Shown: positions 16,287-25,196 of the stretch, piece after piece | How positions within the stretch are numbered: the stretch's first letter is position 1 | Layout of the letters: every line of letters begins with the position of its first letter | NCBI RefSeq assembly: GCF_039544305.1 | Contig: NZ_BAABLK010000006.1 | Span: forward strand, 85,673 to 149,672 | Reading direction: 5' to 3' | DNA from: Paeniglutamicibacter antarcticus_C | GTDB taxonomy: Bacteria > Actinomycetota > Actinomycetes > Actinomycetales > Micrococcaceae | Length of the DNA: 64,000 bases | Made by a program: the position numbers and the translations under genes | Notes under the pieces: model-generated | Told to the model about the DNA's origin: nothing | Seen by the model: only the letters and a program-made list of their open reading frames with translations | Database searches by the model: none

Positions 16287-17258
16287 TTACAGTCCGTTTG
16301 CCTTGTCCTCGAATTCCTTGCGGGAAGCCAGTCGAGGATCATCCCCGTCCGGAACCACCATTACAGGGCCTTTGGAGTGGTGCAGCACGCCTTGGCTGGT
16401 CGAACCCAGCAGCATCCCGGCAAAGCCTCCGCGGCCGCGTGAGCCGGTGACCATCAGCCGGGCGGACTCGGATTCCCTAATCAGGATCTCCACCGGCGCT
16501 CCGTCGATCACGTCCATTTCGATCTGCAAGTCCGGGAAGAGGCTCTGCAGCCAAGCCTTGCCGATCCCCATCTGGTGGCGAACGTCCGCAGTAACGGCTT
16601 CCTGGTCGACAGTTGCAGGCATCCAGGCCAGTGCGCCGCTGATCGGAGCCAGCGCACACACCACACGCAGGGTCAGCCCGCGCTTGGCAGCCAACTCCGC
16701 GGCAACCAGCACCGCAAGGCGTGCCCTGTCGGATCCGTCCACGCCCACAACAACACGGTCCTTGACCTGGGAACCGCTCTCCTCGCGCTTGGCAACGCAA
16801 AGTGGAACCACAACGGTCGGGCACTTGGCATGGGCGGGAAGCGCGCTGGAAACCGATCCCAGCAGTCTTCCGACGAAGCCTCCCCGTCCACGGGTGCCAA
16901 CCACGATCAGCTCGGCTTGGCGGCTCAGGTCCAAAAGCACCCCGGCCGGGTCACCCGATTCTATGTAGGTGCGTATCGTAATGTCTTCGTCGGTGATCGT
17001 GGCACGTGCTTGACGCACGACTTCCTCGGCGCCATTGCGGATCAATTGGTCATCCAGCGTGGCATAGCCTGCGTCCATGGAAGACGCGGCGAAGACCGGG
17101 ATCGTATAGGCCGTCACGATATTCAGGACGCTTCCGCGCCGCTTGGCCTCTTGTGCCGCCCATTTCAGGGCGCAGAGGCCCTGGTCCGAACCATCGACTC
17201 CGACAACGACTCCCTCGATGATCTCGGTGTCATCTTCGGGCCTGTTGTTTTCGCTCAT
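16287..17258 (-). CDS. Universal stress protein, two UspA domains
   Basis: 323 residues starting MSENNRPEDD with GGAG eight bases upstream. Two tandem UspA domains: the first has VVGVDGSDQGLCAL and the ATP-binding VVGTRGRGGFVGRLLGSVS; the second has VVVGVDGSDRARLAV and VTGSRGRGGFAGMLLGSTS. Both keep the G-x2-G-x9-G(S/T) nucleotide loop. In actinobacteria such double-domain Usps are often induced by hypoxia or stationary phase. It stands alone between terminators. Confidence 0.92.
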   Translation of the reverse strand: MSENNRPEDDTEIIEGVVVGVDGSDQGLCALKWAAQEAKRRGSVLNIVTAYTIPVFAASSMDAGYATLDDQLIRNGAEEVVRQARATITDEDITIRTYIESGDPAGVLLDLSRQAELIVVGTRGRGGFVGRLLGSVSSALPAHAKCPTVVVPLCVAKREESGSQVKDRVVVGVDGSDRARLAVLVAAELAAKRGLTLRVVCALAPISGALAWMPATVDQEAVTADVRHQMGIGKAWLQSLFPDLQIEMDVIDGAPVEILIRESESARLMVTGSRGRGGFAGMLLGSTSQGVLHHSKGPVMVVPDGDDPRLASRKEFEDKANGL

Positions 17259-17428
17259 CGTCTTCACTCCTACGTGTCACGGTCTGAGTCCTCGCGGGCA
17301 TCCCCGGTACAGGGTCCCGCCCTTCCATTGTTCACCAGAGCGTGACGTGGGTCTATCCAACGTCATGCGTGGCGCATTTCTCCACAGGTTTTTCGCCTAG
17401 TGGCGTAAAGACACACTACAATTCCCCC

Positions 17429-18895
17429 ATGCCCTCTTTGGAAAACCCCACCCTAGAAAAGACGAAGGTTTCGCGCCTGGACCGCTATTTCAAGGTCACC
17501 GAACGCGGATCCAACTACTCGCGAGAAATCCGTGGCGGCTTCGCCACTTTTTTTGCCATGAGCTACATCGTCGTGCTTAACCCGCTGATCCTGGCAGGCG
17601 CGGACTCCAACGGCGATTCACTTGGTTCGGCGCGCGTCGCGGCCGTCACGGCCTTGGTGGCCGGAGTCATGACGATCCTTATGGGAGCCTGGGCCAAGCA
17701 CCCGTTCGCGATGGCAGCCGGCTTGGGCGTAAACGCGTTCATAGCTGTCACCGTGGCAACCAACCCTGGGCTCACCTGGCCAGACGTCATGGGCCTGGTG
17801 ATCATTTCTGGCACGACAATGCTGGTACTTGTCCTCACCGGGTTCCGCACCGCCGTGTTCAACGCAGTGCCCTCCAGCCTCAAGACGGCCATCGTGGTCG
17901 GCATCGGCATGTTCATCGCCCTGATCGGCCTGGTCAACGCCGGCTTTGTGCGCCGCATCCCGGATGCCGCAGGAAGCACCGTCCCCGTCGGTCTTGGCTT
18001 CGAGGGTACTCTCAACGGCTGGCCCATCTTGGTCTTCATCGTTGGACTGCTACTGACAGTTGCACTGGTCGTGCGCAAGACCAAGGGTGCGATCCTCATT
18101 GGCATCGTGGTCTCGGCCGTACTTGCCAACATCCTTGAAGCGGTCTTTAAGATAGGCCCGTCCTTCGACGGCACCACGTTCAACGCGCAGGGCTGGTCCC
18201 TGGTGGCCCCCTCGATGCCGGACTGGGCACTGCCAGACCTGTCCCTGATCGGCCAGGCGAACATCTTCGGTGCATTCCAAAACCTCGGCACCACCGCAGC
18301 CCTCCTGCTGGCCTTCGTGATCCTGCTCTCGATCTTCTTCGACGCCATGGGCACTATGGTGGGCCTGGCCAACGAAGCCGGCTCCGTTGACAAGGACGGC
18401 AACATCCCCGACGTGGATAAGGTGCTCTTGGTTGACGCGCTCGGTGCTGTCGTAGGTGGCGGCGCCTCGGCATCCTCGAGTCAGATCTACGTGGAATCGG
18501 GTGCCGGAATCGGCGAGGGCGCACGCACCGGCCTGGCCTCGATCGTCACCGGTGTATTGTTCCTGGCAGCGATGTTCCTGACCCCGCTGATCCACCTGGT
18601 CCCGTTCGAGGCCGTCGCCCCGGCACTGGTAGTTGTCGGCTTCATGATGATCTCGCACGTCTCGAAGATCGACTGGAACGACTGGGGCGTGGCCATCCCC
18701 GCGTTCCTGACTTTTGTGCTGATGCCCTTCACCTACTCGATCGCCAACGGCATCGGTGCAGGCTTCATCACCTTTGTCTTCCTCCGGACGATCCAGGGCC
18801 GTGCCCGCGAGATCCATCCGCTGATGTGGGTGGTGGCCGCAGCATTCGCGCTGTTCTTTGGTATCGGCGTTATCGAGCAGATAGCCGGGATCTAG
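17429..18895 (+). CDS. NCS2-family purine permease (AzgA/PbuG type)
   Basis: 488 residues, about 12-14 membrane helices. I start it at MPSLENPTL because TACAAT (17417-17422) ends six bases before this ATG and there is no ribosome site, suggesting a leaderless transcript. Family motifs include FATFFAMSYIVVLNPLIL, GLGVNAF, FFDAMGTMVGLANEAG and GAVVGGGASASSSQIYVESG, characteristic of hypoxanthine/guanine/adenine transporters of the AzgA branch. Proton symport of purine bases is the expected role. No purine riboswitch is seen. Confidence 0.92.
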   Translation: MPSLENPTLEKTKVSRLDRYFKVTERGSNYSREIRGGFATFFAMSYIVVLNPLILAGADSNGDSLGSARVAAVTALVAGVMTILMGAWAKHPFAMAAGLGVNAFIAVTVATNPGLTWPDVMGLVIISGTTMLVLVLTGFRTAVFNAVPSSLKTAIVVGIGMFIALIGLVNAGFVRRIPDAAGSTVPVGLGFEGTLNGWPILVFIVGLLLTVALVVRKTKGAILIGIVVSAVLANILEAVFKIGPSFDGTTFNAQGWSLVAPSMPDWALPDLSLIGQANIFGAFQNLGTTAALLLAFVILLSIFFDAMGTMVGLANEAGSVDKDGNIPDVDKVLLVDALGAVVGGGASASSSQIYVESGAGIGEGARTGLASIVTGVLFLAAMFLTPLIHLVPFEAVAPALVVVGFMMISHVSKIDWNDWGVAIPAFLTFVLMPFTYSIANGIGAGFITFVFLRTIQGRAREIHPLMWVVAAAFALFFGIGVIEQIAGI

Positions 18896-18923
18896 CAGGG
18901 CGGGCTTCACCGGCAATCTTTTC

Positions 18924-18969
18924 AAGGAGCGGATCCGGGAAAGAACATTTTTCCGGATTCTCTCCTTTT
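18924..18969. terminator. Hairpin terminator after the purine permease
   Basis: AAGGAG-c-GGATCCGG pairs imperfectly with CCGGATTC-t-CTCCTT, followed by TTTT. It begins 29 bases after the permease stop. Confidence 0.65.
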
Positions 18970-19254
18970 GCCGTTCTGCAGGCAGTTGAAAACCACCGGT
19001 TGGCCGAGCAATAGACATCAAGCACTTCGCGGCCCGCTCTTCAACGGGCAGGGCCACGACCAGGAATCCCGACAGCCGCCTGTTTTCCCATCAGGGCCAT
19101 TGGTGCGTCCGGACGATGCCAATGACCGCATCGTCGCCGCGAAAAAGACGGGAATGCACGGCAGGCTCTCTTGGCGATCAGCCCAGGAAACCCGATTCGT
19201 TGGCGTCCCTCATGAATCCGGGCTGTTGCGCTTGCTTTCGCCGGCATATGAGGC
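18970..19254. other. Non-coding stretch between convergent genes
   Basis: About 285 bases. Open frames exist on both strands but are short, Arg/Pro/His-rich and without ribosome sites. I see no RNA gene or repeat. Confidence 0.5.
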
Positions 19255-20388
19255 CTATGCGACGCCAAGCTTCCACAATGAGGTTATTTCACTCGAGCGC
19301 TCGTCGTGGAAGGGGTCCGTGCCATCGGAAGCCCGTCCGTGCACCGGTCGGGTGTCCTCGCGGCCAAGCACCACCAGCCCGGCGCGTTCGATCCAGTCCA
19401 AGAGTTCCTCGCGGCTGCGCAACCCAAGGCGTTCGGCAAGGTCGGAGATGACCAACCATCCCTGTCCGCCCGCCTCCAGGTGCCTGGGCAGCCCGGCCAG
19501 GAATGCCCGTAGCATCGCCGACTTAGGATCGTAAACAGCGAAGTCAAGCAACGTCTGCGGGGTGCCTGGCAGCCACGGGGGGTTGCACACTATGAGACCG
19601 GCGAGTCCCTCGGGGAACATGTCGCGCTCAACGGCGCGGGCGCTGCCGGCCAGCCCGAGCGATTCGAAGGTCTGGGTCGCGCAAGCCACGGACCGTGCCT
19701 GCGAGTCGGTACCGAGCACTTCCTTGATCCCTCGTTTGGCAAGGATCGCCGCCAGCACCCCGGTGCCCGTGCCGATGTCAAAGGCCCGTGCCGCCGATGG
19801 AAGCTCGGCAACGGCCACCAATTCGAGGTACTCCCCGCGCACCGGGGCGAAGGTACCGTAGTGCGGATGGATCTTGGCATCCAAGGCTGAAACATACAGT
19901 CCGGAGGACCGCCATTGCTGTGCGCCGATGGCACCGAGCAGTTCCTGCAGGGATACCGCCGTGGGACCTGGAACCGGACCAAAGGCGTTCATCCAGGCCT
20001 CGGCTACGTCGGGGGCCCGGCGCAGAGCCACGACAGGTCCTTCCTCCAGGGGGACCAGCAGCTTGGAGAGCACCTGGGCCCTTTGTTTGCGGGCCTGGCG
20101 ATACTTGTAGAAGCGTTCTGCGGTGGTGGCAGCCGCGGCCTTGCGCTTGGTCTTGGTTCCGGCGGGGATCCGACGGGCAATCGCACCAAGCAGTTGCCGG
20201 GCGTTGTGGTAATCCCCGGCGAACAACATGGAGGTACCAGCGGTGGCCAGTCGATAAGCCTCATCCGCACCCAAGGTGTCATCCACGGCAACGATGCGCT
20301 GCGGCGGCGGCTCAGAGTTGGCTGAAGACCAAATCGCCGTATGTTCACTGCCCTGATGGGTCCAGGAAATTGTTGCGGGGGTGTTCAT
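19255..20388 (-). CDS. Class I SAM-dependent methyltransferase
   Basis: About 377 residues from MNTPATISW; a TTG 24 bases upstream is possible, and AGGAG lies 13 bases before the ATG. An N-terminal domain of about 160 residues of unknown role (AGDYHNARQLLGAIARRIP) precedes a methyltransferase domain with AFDIGTGTGVLAAILAKRG (SAM loop) and IVCNPPWLPG, the NPPW/Y signature of enzymes that methylate amino groups of nucleobases or glutamines. The layout recalls RlmG/RsmC/HemK relatives, so an rRNA or protein-release-factor target is possible. The target is not identified. Confidence 0.82.
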   Translation of the reverse strand: MNTPATISWTHQGSEHTAIWSSANSEPPPQRIVAVDDTLGADEAYRLATAGTSMLFAGDYHNARQLLGAIARRIPAGTKTKRKAAAATTAERFYKYRQARKQRAQVLSKLLVPLEEGPVVALRRAPDVAEAWMNAFGPVPGPTAVSLQELLGAIGAQQWRSSGLYVSALDAKIHPHYGTFAPVRGEYLELVAVAELPSAARAFDIGTGTGVLAAILAKRGIKEVLGTDSQARSVACATQTFESLGLAGSARAVERDMFPEGLAGLIVCNPPWLPGTPQTLLDFAVYDPKSAMLRAFLAGLPRHLEAGGQGWLVISDLAERLGLRSREELLDWIERAGLVVLGREDTRPVHGRASDGTDPFHDERSSEITSLWKLGVA

Positions 20389-20505
20389 CGCGGTGCTTGC
20401 GCTCCTGCTCAACGTAGGGGGTGCGTGAAACTTGTGGCACGGCGGGTCCGCTGCGCAACACCTAGCTTATAGCCGCGGGCAGGCAGGTGCCCGCCGGCCG
20501 CTACC

Positions 20506-21384
20506 CTAAAGCGCGACGGTGTGCCGGGCGAAGGAACGCACCGTGGCATCGTCCCAGTACTGGGCCGGAACACCTCCGCCGAGCAGTTCACGAATGAGGG
20601 CGCCGCCGGCAGGGATCGGCACGTTGGAGCCGGCAATGATGACGTTTCCGTGGCGCCGCCCCTTGAGCATTGTGGGGTCCGCAACGATGGCAACGTGCTT
20701 GAAGACGGCCCCGATGGTGGCGGCCTCCCTCCGGGCATTTTCCAGTGCCGGGGTATCTCCGCAATTGACCACGTAAAGACCTTCGGCATCCAGCACGCGT
20801 GCGGCCTGGGCCGTGAAGCCCAGGGTACTGAGCTCCTTGGGGGTCTGGTCACCGGCAAAGACATCACGGATGACCAGATCCCGCGTGGCCTCGGTGAGCG
20901 TGCCCAGCACGGCTCCGGCCTCACCGACCCGGATCCGCAGCAGCGGAGCCCGGGGAAGGTCGAACCAGGCTCGCACCAAGGCCGCGAGCCTGCCGTCGAG
21001 CTCCACCACGAGCTGCCGGGCGTTGGGGTAGGTCACGGACATCCAGCGGGCCATCGAACAGGCACCGCCTCCCAGGTGCAAGGCCCGAAGCTTGTGTCCA
21101 ATGGCTCCGATTTCGGTAGGAACGAAGCGGGACCGAACCAGCGCAGCGATCCACCGCATGTACTCGAAGTCGAGGTGCCCGGGATCGGCAAGGTCGACGT
21201 GCGACGAGGGAACGTCGTTGATGCGGAGCAACCAGCCGGTGGGAGAGTACGGATCGCGTTCCAGCTCAGCGGTGCCCGTGTCAATCGGGTAGATGCCCTC
21301 CAGTGGCCCGGCCTGCGGTGCGACCAAGGCCTTTGGGACCACCGGTGCGTTGTTTCTTGGGCCCTTGTTCTTTCCCTTAGCCAC
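20506..21384 (-). CDS. Spermidine-synthase-like methyltransferase-fold protein
   Basis: 292 residues, soluble, with a basic N-terminus (MAKGKNKGPRN). The fold resembles polyamine aminopropyltransferases: FEYMRWIAALV, ALHLGGGACSMARWM and VVELDGRLAALVRAWF. Key polyamine-binding positions differ, however: the usual GGGDG is GGGAC, and the catalytic aspartate segment reads VIRDVFAGD. It is therefore probably not a true spermidine synthase. It overlaps the upstream acetyltransferase by eight bases, so they form an operon. Confidence 0.78.
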   Translation of the reverse strand: MAKGKNKGPRNNAPVVPKALVAPQAGPLEGIYPIDTGTAELERDPYSPTGWLLRINDVPSSHVDLADPGHLDFEYMRWIAALVRSRFVPTEIGAIGHKLRALHLGGGACSMARWMSVTYPNARQLVVELDGRLAALVRAWFDLPRAPLLRIRVGEAGAVLGTLTEATRDLVIRDVFAGDQTPKELSTLGFTAQAARVLDAEGLYVVNCGDTPALENARREAATIGAVFKHVAIVADPTMLKGRRHGNVIIAGSNVPIPAGGALIRELLGGGVPAQYWDDATVRSFARHTVAL

Positions 21385-21898
21385 GATCGGTACCGCGGCG
21401 AACCATGCGGGCTTCGTTCAGCCCGGCCCACTCCCCCGCCAATGCCTCGACGCGGCCATCGAGCACGAAGCCGTGTTTTTTGTAGAAGCCTTGGGCACGC
21501 GGGTTGTGTTCGAGCACCCACAGCACGGCATCACGGTGTCCAAGTACGGTGTCCATCAATCGGGTGCCAAGGCTGGTTCCGTACTGTCCGGAAAGCACAT
21601 AGAGCAGCTGCAACTCGATTCCGACCCCGGTGTCCGCGTCGTCCTCCGCCGCCGGTCCTCCGCCTGCGACGCCCACGATGTCCCCGGCGGCATCCGTGGC
21701 GATCCATAGTTCCGCCCCCTGCGCCAGGCCCCGGGTCCACCAGTCGGCTTGTTGTTCAAGGGAGGTGCGTGCATTGGCGAAAAAGGAGGCGGGCCGTTGG
21801 GTGGCGTAGGTTTCTTCCCAGGACGCCAATTTCATTTCAAGCGCGCACGGAATGTCTTCTGGCGTGGCAAGACGGATGATGCATGGATCGGTATTCAC
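21377..21898 (-). CDS. GNAT family N-acetyltransferase
   Basis: 173 residues, full length for a single GNAT domain. The acetyl-CoA site is altered but recognisable (LSGQYGTSLGTRLMD, Q/R-x-x-G-x-G/A type), followed by AVLWVLEHNPRAQGFYKKHGF, the C-terminal GNAT hallmark. It is the first gene of a pair with the spermidine-synthase-like protein (eight-base overlap). The substrate is unknown. Confidence 0.88.
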   Translation of the reverse strand: MNTDPCIIRLATPEDIPCALEMKLASWEETYATQRPASFFANARTSLEQQADWWTRGLAQGAELWIATDAAGDIVGVAGGGPAAEDDADTGVGIELQLLYVLSGQYGTSLGTRLMDTVLGHRDAVLWVLEHNPRAQGFYKKHGFVLDGRVEALAGEWAGLNEARMVRRGTDRG

Positions 21899-21951
21899 AG
21901 GGGTAAGCCTATGCGTTCCGCGGGCCCAAGGGCGAAAGGCACCGGTTCCTC

Positions 21952-22641
21952 CTAGCGGACGACGGCCAATGCGAATCCGTCCCAGCCCTTGGATCCGACG
22001 GTCTGCAAGGCGGTGGCGTCCACCCGCGGGTTCGATCCAAGAACGTCGATTCCGTCCCTTATTCCGTTGACCATGCGCCCGGACTCGGTGAGTGGATCCC
22101 CTGGTTCCAGCACTGCGCCTTCACGCACCACGTTGTCCACCACGATCACGGTTCCAGGGCGGCCCAACGTGATCGCCAGGTCGATGTAGTGACCGGTGTT
22201 TTCCATGTCGGCGTCGATGAAAACCATGTCAAATGGTTCCTCCGGCTCGGCCAGCAACGCATCGAGGGTGTCCAGTGCGGCGCCAATACGAATATCAACA
22301 CGGCCATCGATGGAGCTGGCCTTGAGGTTGTCCGCGGCCACCCGTGCATGGAGCGGTTCGTATTCACACGTGGTCACGTGTCCGTCGGGCCCGACCCCGC
22401 GTGCCAGCCATGTGGTGGAATAGCCCCCGAGGGTGCCGATTTCCAGCACGCGCCTGGCACCTGAGATCTGAGCCAGAAGCATCAGGAACTTGCCCCGCGT
22501 CTCGCTGACCTCGATGTGCGGCAGCCCGGCCTCGTGGGCGTGCTTCCTGCCTGCTTCCATCTCCGGCTCGGAGCCATGCAGGCTTTCCACCAAGTATTTG
22601 TCCACGTCGCTCGGGGACGGTTTCGCTTCCTGGGTATCCAT
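21952..22641 (-). CDS. O-methyltransferase (class I, CCoAOMT-like)
   Basis: 229 residues from MDTQEAKPSP, with AGGAG eight bases before ATG; the open frame upstream runs antisense-like through the neighbouring gene and is not coding. Motifs: VLEIGTLGGYSTTWLAR (SAM loop), TCEYEPLHARVA, DMVFIDADMENTGHYIDLA (metal/SAM acidic motif) and VIVVDNVVREG, all typical of the cation-dependent O-methyltransferase 3 family. It lies six bases after the thiamine-binding protein gene. The acceptor is unknown. Confidence 0.9.
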   Translation of the reverse strand: MDTQEAKPSPSDVDKYLVESLHGSEPEMEAGRKHAHEAGLPHIEVSETRGKFLMLLAQISGARRVLEIGTLGGYSTTWLARGVGPDGHVTTCEYEPLHARVAADNLKASSIDGRVDIRIGAALDTLDALLAEPEEPFDMVFIDADMENTGHYIDLAITLGRPGTVIVVDNVVREGAVLEPGDPLTESGRMVNGIRDGIDVLGSNPRVDATALQTVGSKGWDGFALAVVR

Positions 22642-22646
22642 GATCG

Positions 22647-22952
22647 TCACTCCTGTGAGTGGATCGCCTTTTCGAGCCGCTCGAGCTTTCCGGTCAGTTC
22701 TCCGGTGTAGCCGGGACGGATGTCCGCCTTGAGCACCAGGGAAACGCGTGATCCGTACGCCGCGACCGCCTCGGTGGCGCGCTTGACGACATCCATGACC
22801 TCGTCCCACTCCCCTTCCAGCTCGGTGAACATGGAAGAGGTGGAATTGGGCAGGCCCGAGTCCCTGACAACCTTGACGGCGGCGGCAACGGCTTCGTGGA
22901 CCGATCCGTCGGCGTTGTCTGTGCTGGGGGCAACTGAAAAGGAAACAATCAT
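22647..22952 (-). CDS. MTH1187 family thiamine-binding protein
   Basis: 101 residues from MIVSFSVAPS; an upstream ATG at 22982 adds ten residues without family similarity. The small ferredoxin-like fold is recognisable by VSFSVAPS, DSGLPNSTSSMFTELEGEWDEV and RVSLVLKADIRPG. Family members (YkoF/MTH1187) bind thiamine or its pyrimidine. It probably forms an operon with the O-methyltransferase. Confidence 0.85.
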   Translation of the reverse strand: MIVSFSVAPSTDNADGSVHEAVAAAVKVVRDSGLPNSTSSMFTELEGEWDEVMDVVKRATEAVAAYGSRVSLVLKADIRPGYTGELTGKLERLEKAIHSQE

Positions 22953-23070
22953 GCTTCCACTTTGCCACTGCGCTGCCGACATGTCACTTGACGCGATCGC
23001 GAAAGCGTCTTAAATGGGCAGGGCCCGTGACGCTTTGTCCTGCCCGACGCAGTGCGTGTCAATCAGCTCT

Positions 23071-23385
23071 CTAGCCCCATCCCAGGTAACGCACCAAGGC
23101 AGCGGCCCCCGCACCGGCGATGACGACAACGAGGAACGGTGCACGCAACAGCAACGCGATGACAGCGGCAGCCAGTGCGGCAAGCCGGGCATCGAAAGAC
23201 ACCGCGGTTCCGCTGGCCACTGCGTTGACGGTGGTCAAGGAGGCCAGCAGCCCAATCGTCAGTGCTCCTGCGGCGCGGGTCACCTTCTTGTTTTCAAGGA
23301 TTTTTTCCGGGACCAGGTACCCAAGGATCTTTATTCCGTACGCTGCTGCGCACCCCGCAAGGATCCACCACCACACGGCAGTCAT
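23071..23385 (-). CDS. azlD: AzlD family branched-chain amino acid exporter subunit
   Basis: 104 residues with three to four membrane helices and the family's conserved N-terminal segment (WWILAGCAAAYGIKILGYLVP). With AzlC it exports branched-chain amino acids. It overlaps azlC by four bases. Confidence 0.88.
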   Translation of the reverse strand: MTAVWWWILAGCAAAYGIKILGYLVPEKILENKKVTRAAGALTIGLLASLTTVNAVASGTAVSFDARLAALAAAVIALLLRAPFLVVVIAGAGAAALVRYLGWG

Positions 23386-24122
23386 TCATCATCCTCCAAG
23401 CTGGTCTGCGGTTCGACATCGGGTTCAAGCCCTTCGGAGGCCGGCCCCCGGCCAAAGTAGCCCCAAACACCGGCAACGAGCGCTGCTATCAGTATCGGGA
23501 CGCCCGGCGGCACCAACGGAATGGCCAGGATCGTGGCCAACGCGCATACGCTCGCTATGGCAACAGGTTCCGCTGATTTCAGGCGCGGCCACAGCAGCCC
23601 CAGGAACGCCGCGACAGCGGCACCATCAAGGCCCCAGGCTTTGGGATCCCCCAAAGCATCGCCCAGCAGCGCACCCACCACGGTGAAGATATTCCACAAA
23701 ACATATACGCCGATCCCGGCAACCCAGAAACCGCGCTTTTGCTCGTCTGGATCGCTCTGTCCGGAAGCGGTCGCGGCGGACTCGTCGATGGTCACTTGGG
23801 CTGCCAGCAGCTTCTTCACGCCGCGCGGCCTGAGCATGGTCTTGATCTGCATGCCGTAGACCGCGTTCCTCACACCCAATAGCGTGGCAGCACCGAAAGC
23901 CGCCCCGGGACCTCCGCCGCCGGCGATCACGCCGATGAACGCGAATTGCGAGCCTCCGGTGAACATCAACAGGCTCAAAGCCATGACCTGCCAGATGCTC
24001 AACCCTGCAGCAACGCCAAGTGCACCGTAGGAAATTGCGTAGAGGCCGGTCGCAACGGCAATGGACAAGCCGATCTTGGTGGCTGGAGTCATTTGGGGTG
24101 GCACGGCATCAAGCTTAGCCAT
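23382..24122 (-). CDS. azlC: AzlC family branched-chain amino acid exporter permease
   Basis: About 246 residues starting MAKLDAVPPQ, with AAGGG nine bases upstream; a longer in-frame start at 24191 adds a Gly-rich stretch unlike the family. Eight predicted helices with IWQVMALSLLMFTGGSQFAF, GAATLLGVRNAVYGM and TIDESAATA, hallmarks of AzlC. With AzlD it forms the LIV-E type exporter. Confidence 0.9.
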   Translation of the reverse strand: MAKLDAVPPQMTPATKIGLSIAVATGLYAISYGALGVAAGLSIWQVMALSLLMFTGGSQFAFIGVIAGGGGPGAAFGAATLLGVRNAVYGMQIKTMLRPRGVKKLLAAQVTIDESAATASGQSDPDEQKRGFWVAGIGVYVLWNIFTVVGALLGDALGDPKAWGLDGAAVAAFLGLLWPRLKSAEPVAIASVCALATILAIPLVPPGVPILIAALVAGVWGYFGRGPASEGLEPDVEPQTSLEDDE

Positions 24123-24219
24123 CGGCACAGGCCCTTCACGCTTCGTGACCCATCCGCTGCCCACCACCGTGCCAGGTCCACGGGCAGGCATTGCGGCGAT
24201 CGGGCATCAAGGACCAAAG

Positions 24220-25080
24220 CTAGTCGAGGTGGAGATGTTCCCTGATAGTTGCCGGGACGTTGCTGGTGAGCTGCGTGACCCCGCGACCCACGAGGTAGCT
24301 GGCGTCCTTTGGCTCATCCACGGTCCAGACCCTGAAGATCGCGCCGCGGGCCAGCCACTGGTCGGTCAACTGCGGGTATTTGCGCATGTATGCCACACCT
24401 GGACCTGCCATTTGCGGGGACCCGGAGCTCAGCAGGTCTACTCCCGCGGTCATGGCCTGAGCCAATACCGCCGCCACTCCGGCCCGGTCGCTCTCCCCCG
24501 CCTGGACCAGTTCGTCGATCCATTCCTCATCGACTTCGGTGACCAACTGACAGATGTGTTCCGGGGACACCCGTTCCATCAAGAAGCGGACCGAGCCGGG
24601 GTCAAAGCTCATGAAAGAAACATAGATGTTCTCCAGCATCGAGGTTTCTGCGTCCCACCCCCGTTCCTTCAGCACCTTGAACATCGCTTCTTCCAGGCGC
24701 CGGCCAAAGGGGCTCGGATGCTTGACCTCAACGGCCAGGCCCACTTCTTTGCCTGAATCGCGCAGGAGGCCGATCAGCTCGTCCAAGGTCAGCAACTGTT
24801 CGTGGAGACTTCCGTAAGCTGCGGGGATATCCGGGTTCTTCCAGGAGGAAAAATCAAGGGATTTCAGCTCGGCCAGGGTTTTTTCTCCGACCCGGCCGCT
24901 GGAATCCGAGGTGCGATCCACTGTCGGGTCGTGGTGGCACACCACGAAACCGTCGGAACTCAGGTGGATGTCGCATTCAATGCCGTCCGCTCCGTCCGCC
25001 AGCGCCTGCAGGTAGGCGGCACGGGTATTTTCCGCGTAGGACTTCGATGAACCGCGGTGGGCGTAGACGAGGGTTCGCAT
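24220..25080 (-). CDS. Glycerophosphodiester phosphodiesterase
   Basis: 286 residues of the GDPD TIM barrel. The catalytic segments are clear: YAHRGSSKSYAENTRAAY with the HRG...E(N/D)T motif, GIECDIHLSSDGFVVCHHDP with the metal Glu/Asp and second histidine, and a C-terminal VWTVDEP. It hydrolyses glycerophosphodiesters to glycerol-3-phosphate and alcohol. There is no signal peptide, so it is cytoplasmic. It is transcribed divergently from the DUF445 gene. Confidence 0.93.
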   Translation of the reverse strand: MRTLVYAHRGSSKSYAENTRAAYLQALADGADGIECDIHLSSDGFVVCHHDPTVDRTSDSSGRVGEKTLAELKSLDFSSWKNPDIPAAYGSLHEQLLTLDELIGLLRDSGKEVGLAVEVKHPSPFGRRLEEAMFKVLKERGWDAETSMLENIYVSFMSFDPGSVRFLMERVSPEHICQLVTEVDEEWIDELVQAGESDRAGVAAVLAQAMTAGVDLLSSGSPQMAGPGVAYMRKYPQLTDQWLARGAIFRVWTVDEPKDASYLVGRGVTQLTSNVPATIREHLHLD

Positions 25081-25196
25081 GCAATTTACGCTACCGCCAC
25101 GGGCGCGGTCCTGCTTGGGACGCCGCGCCTGCCATTTGGTGAACTATCGTTGGAATCTGTTCCGACCCGCATGCCCACGCCAAGGGAGCCACCGAC

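Noticed and set aside
18968..19534. Plus-strand frame of 188 codons overlapping the methyltransferase end
   Set aside because: It has no ribosome site and Arg/Ser/Pro-rich composition, and half of it is antisense to a clear gene.
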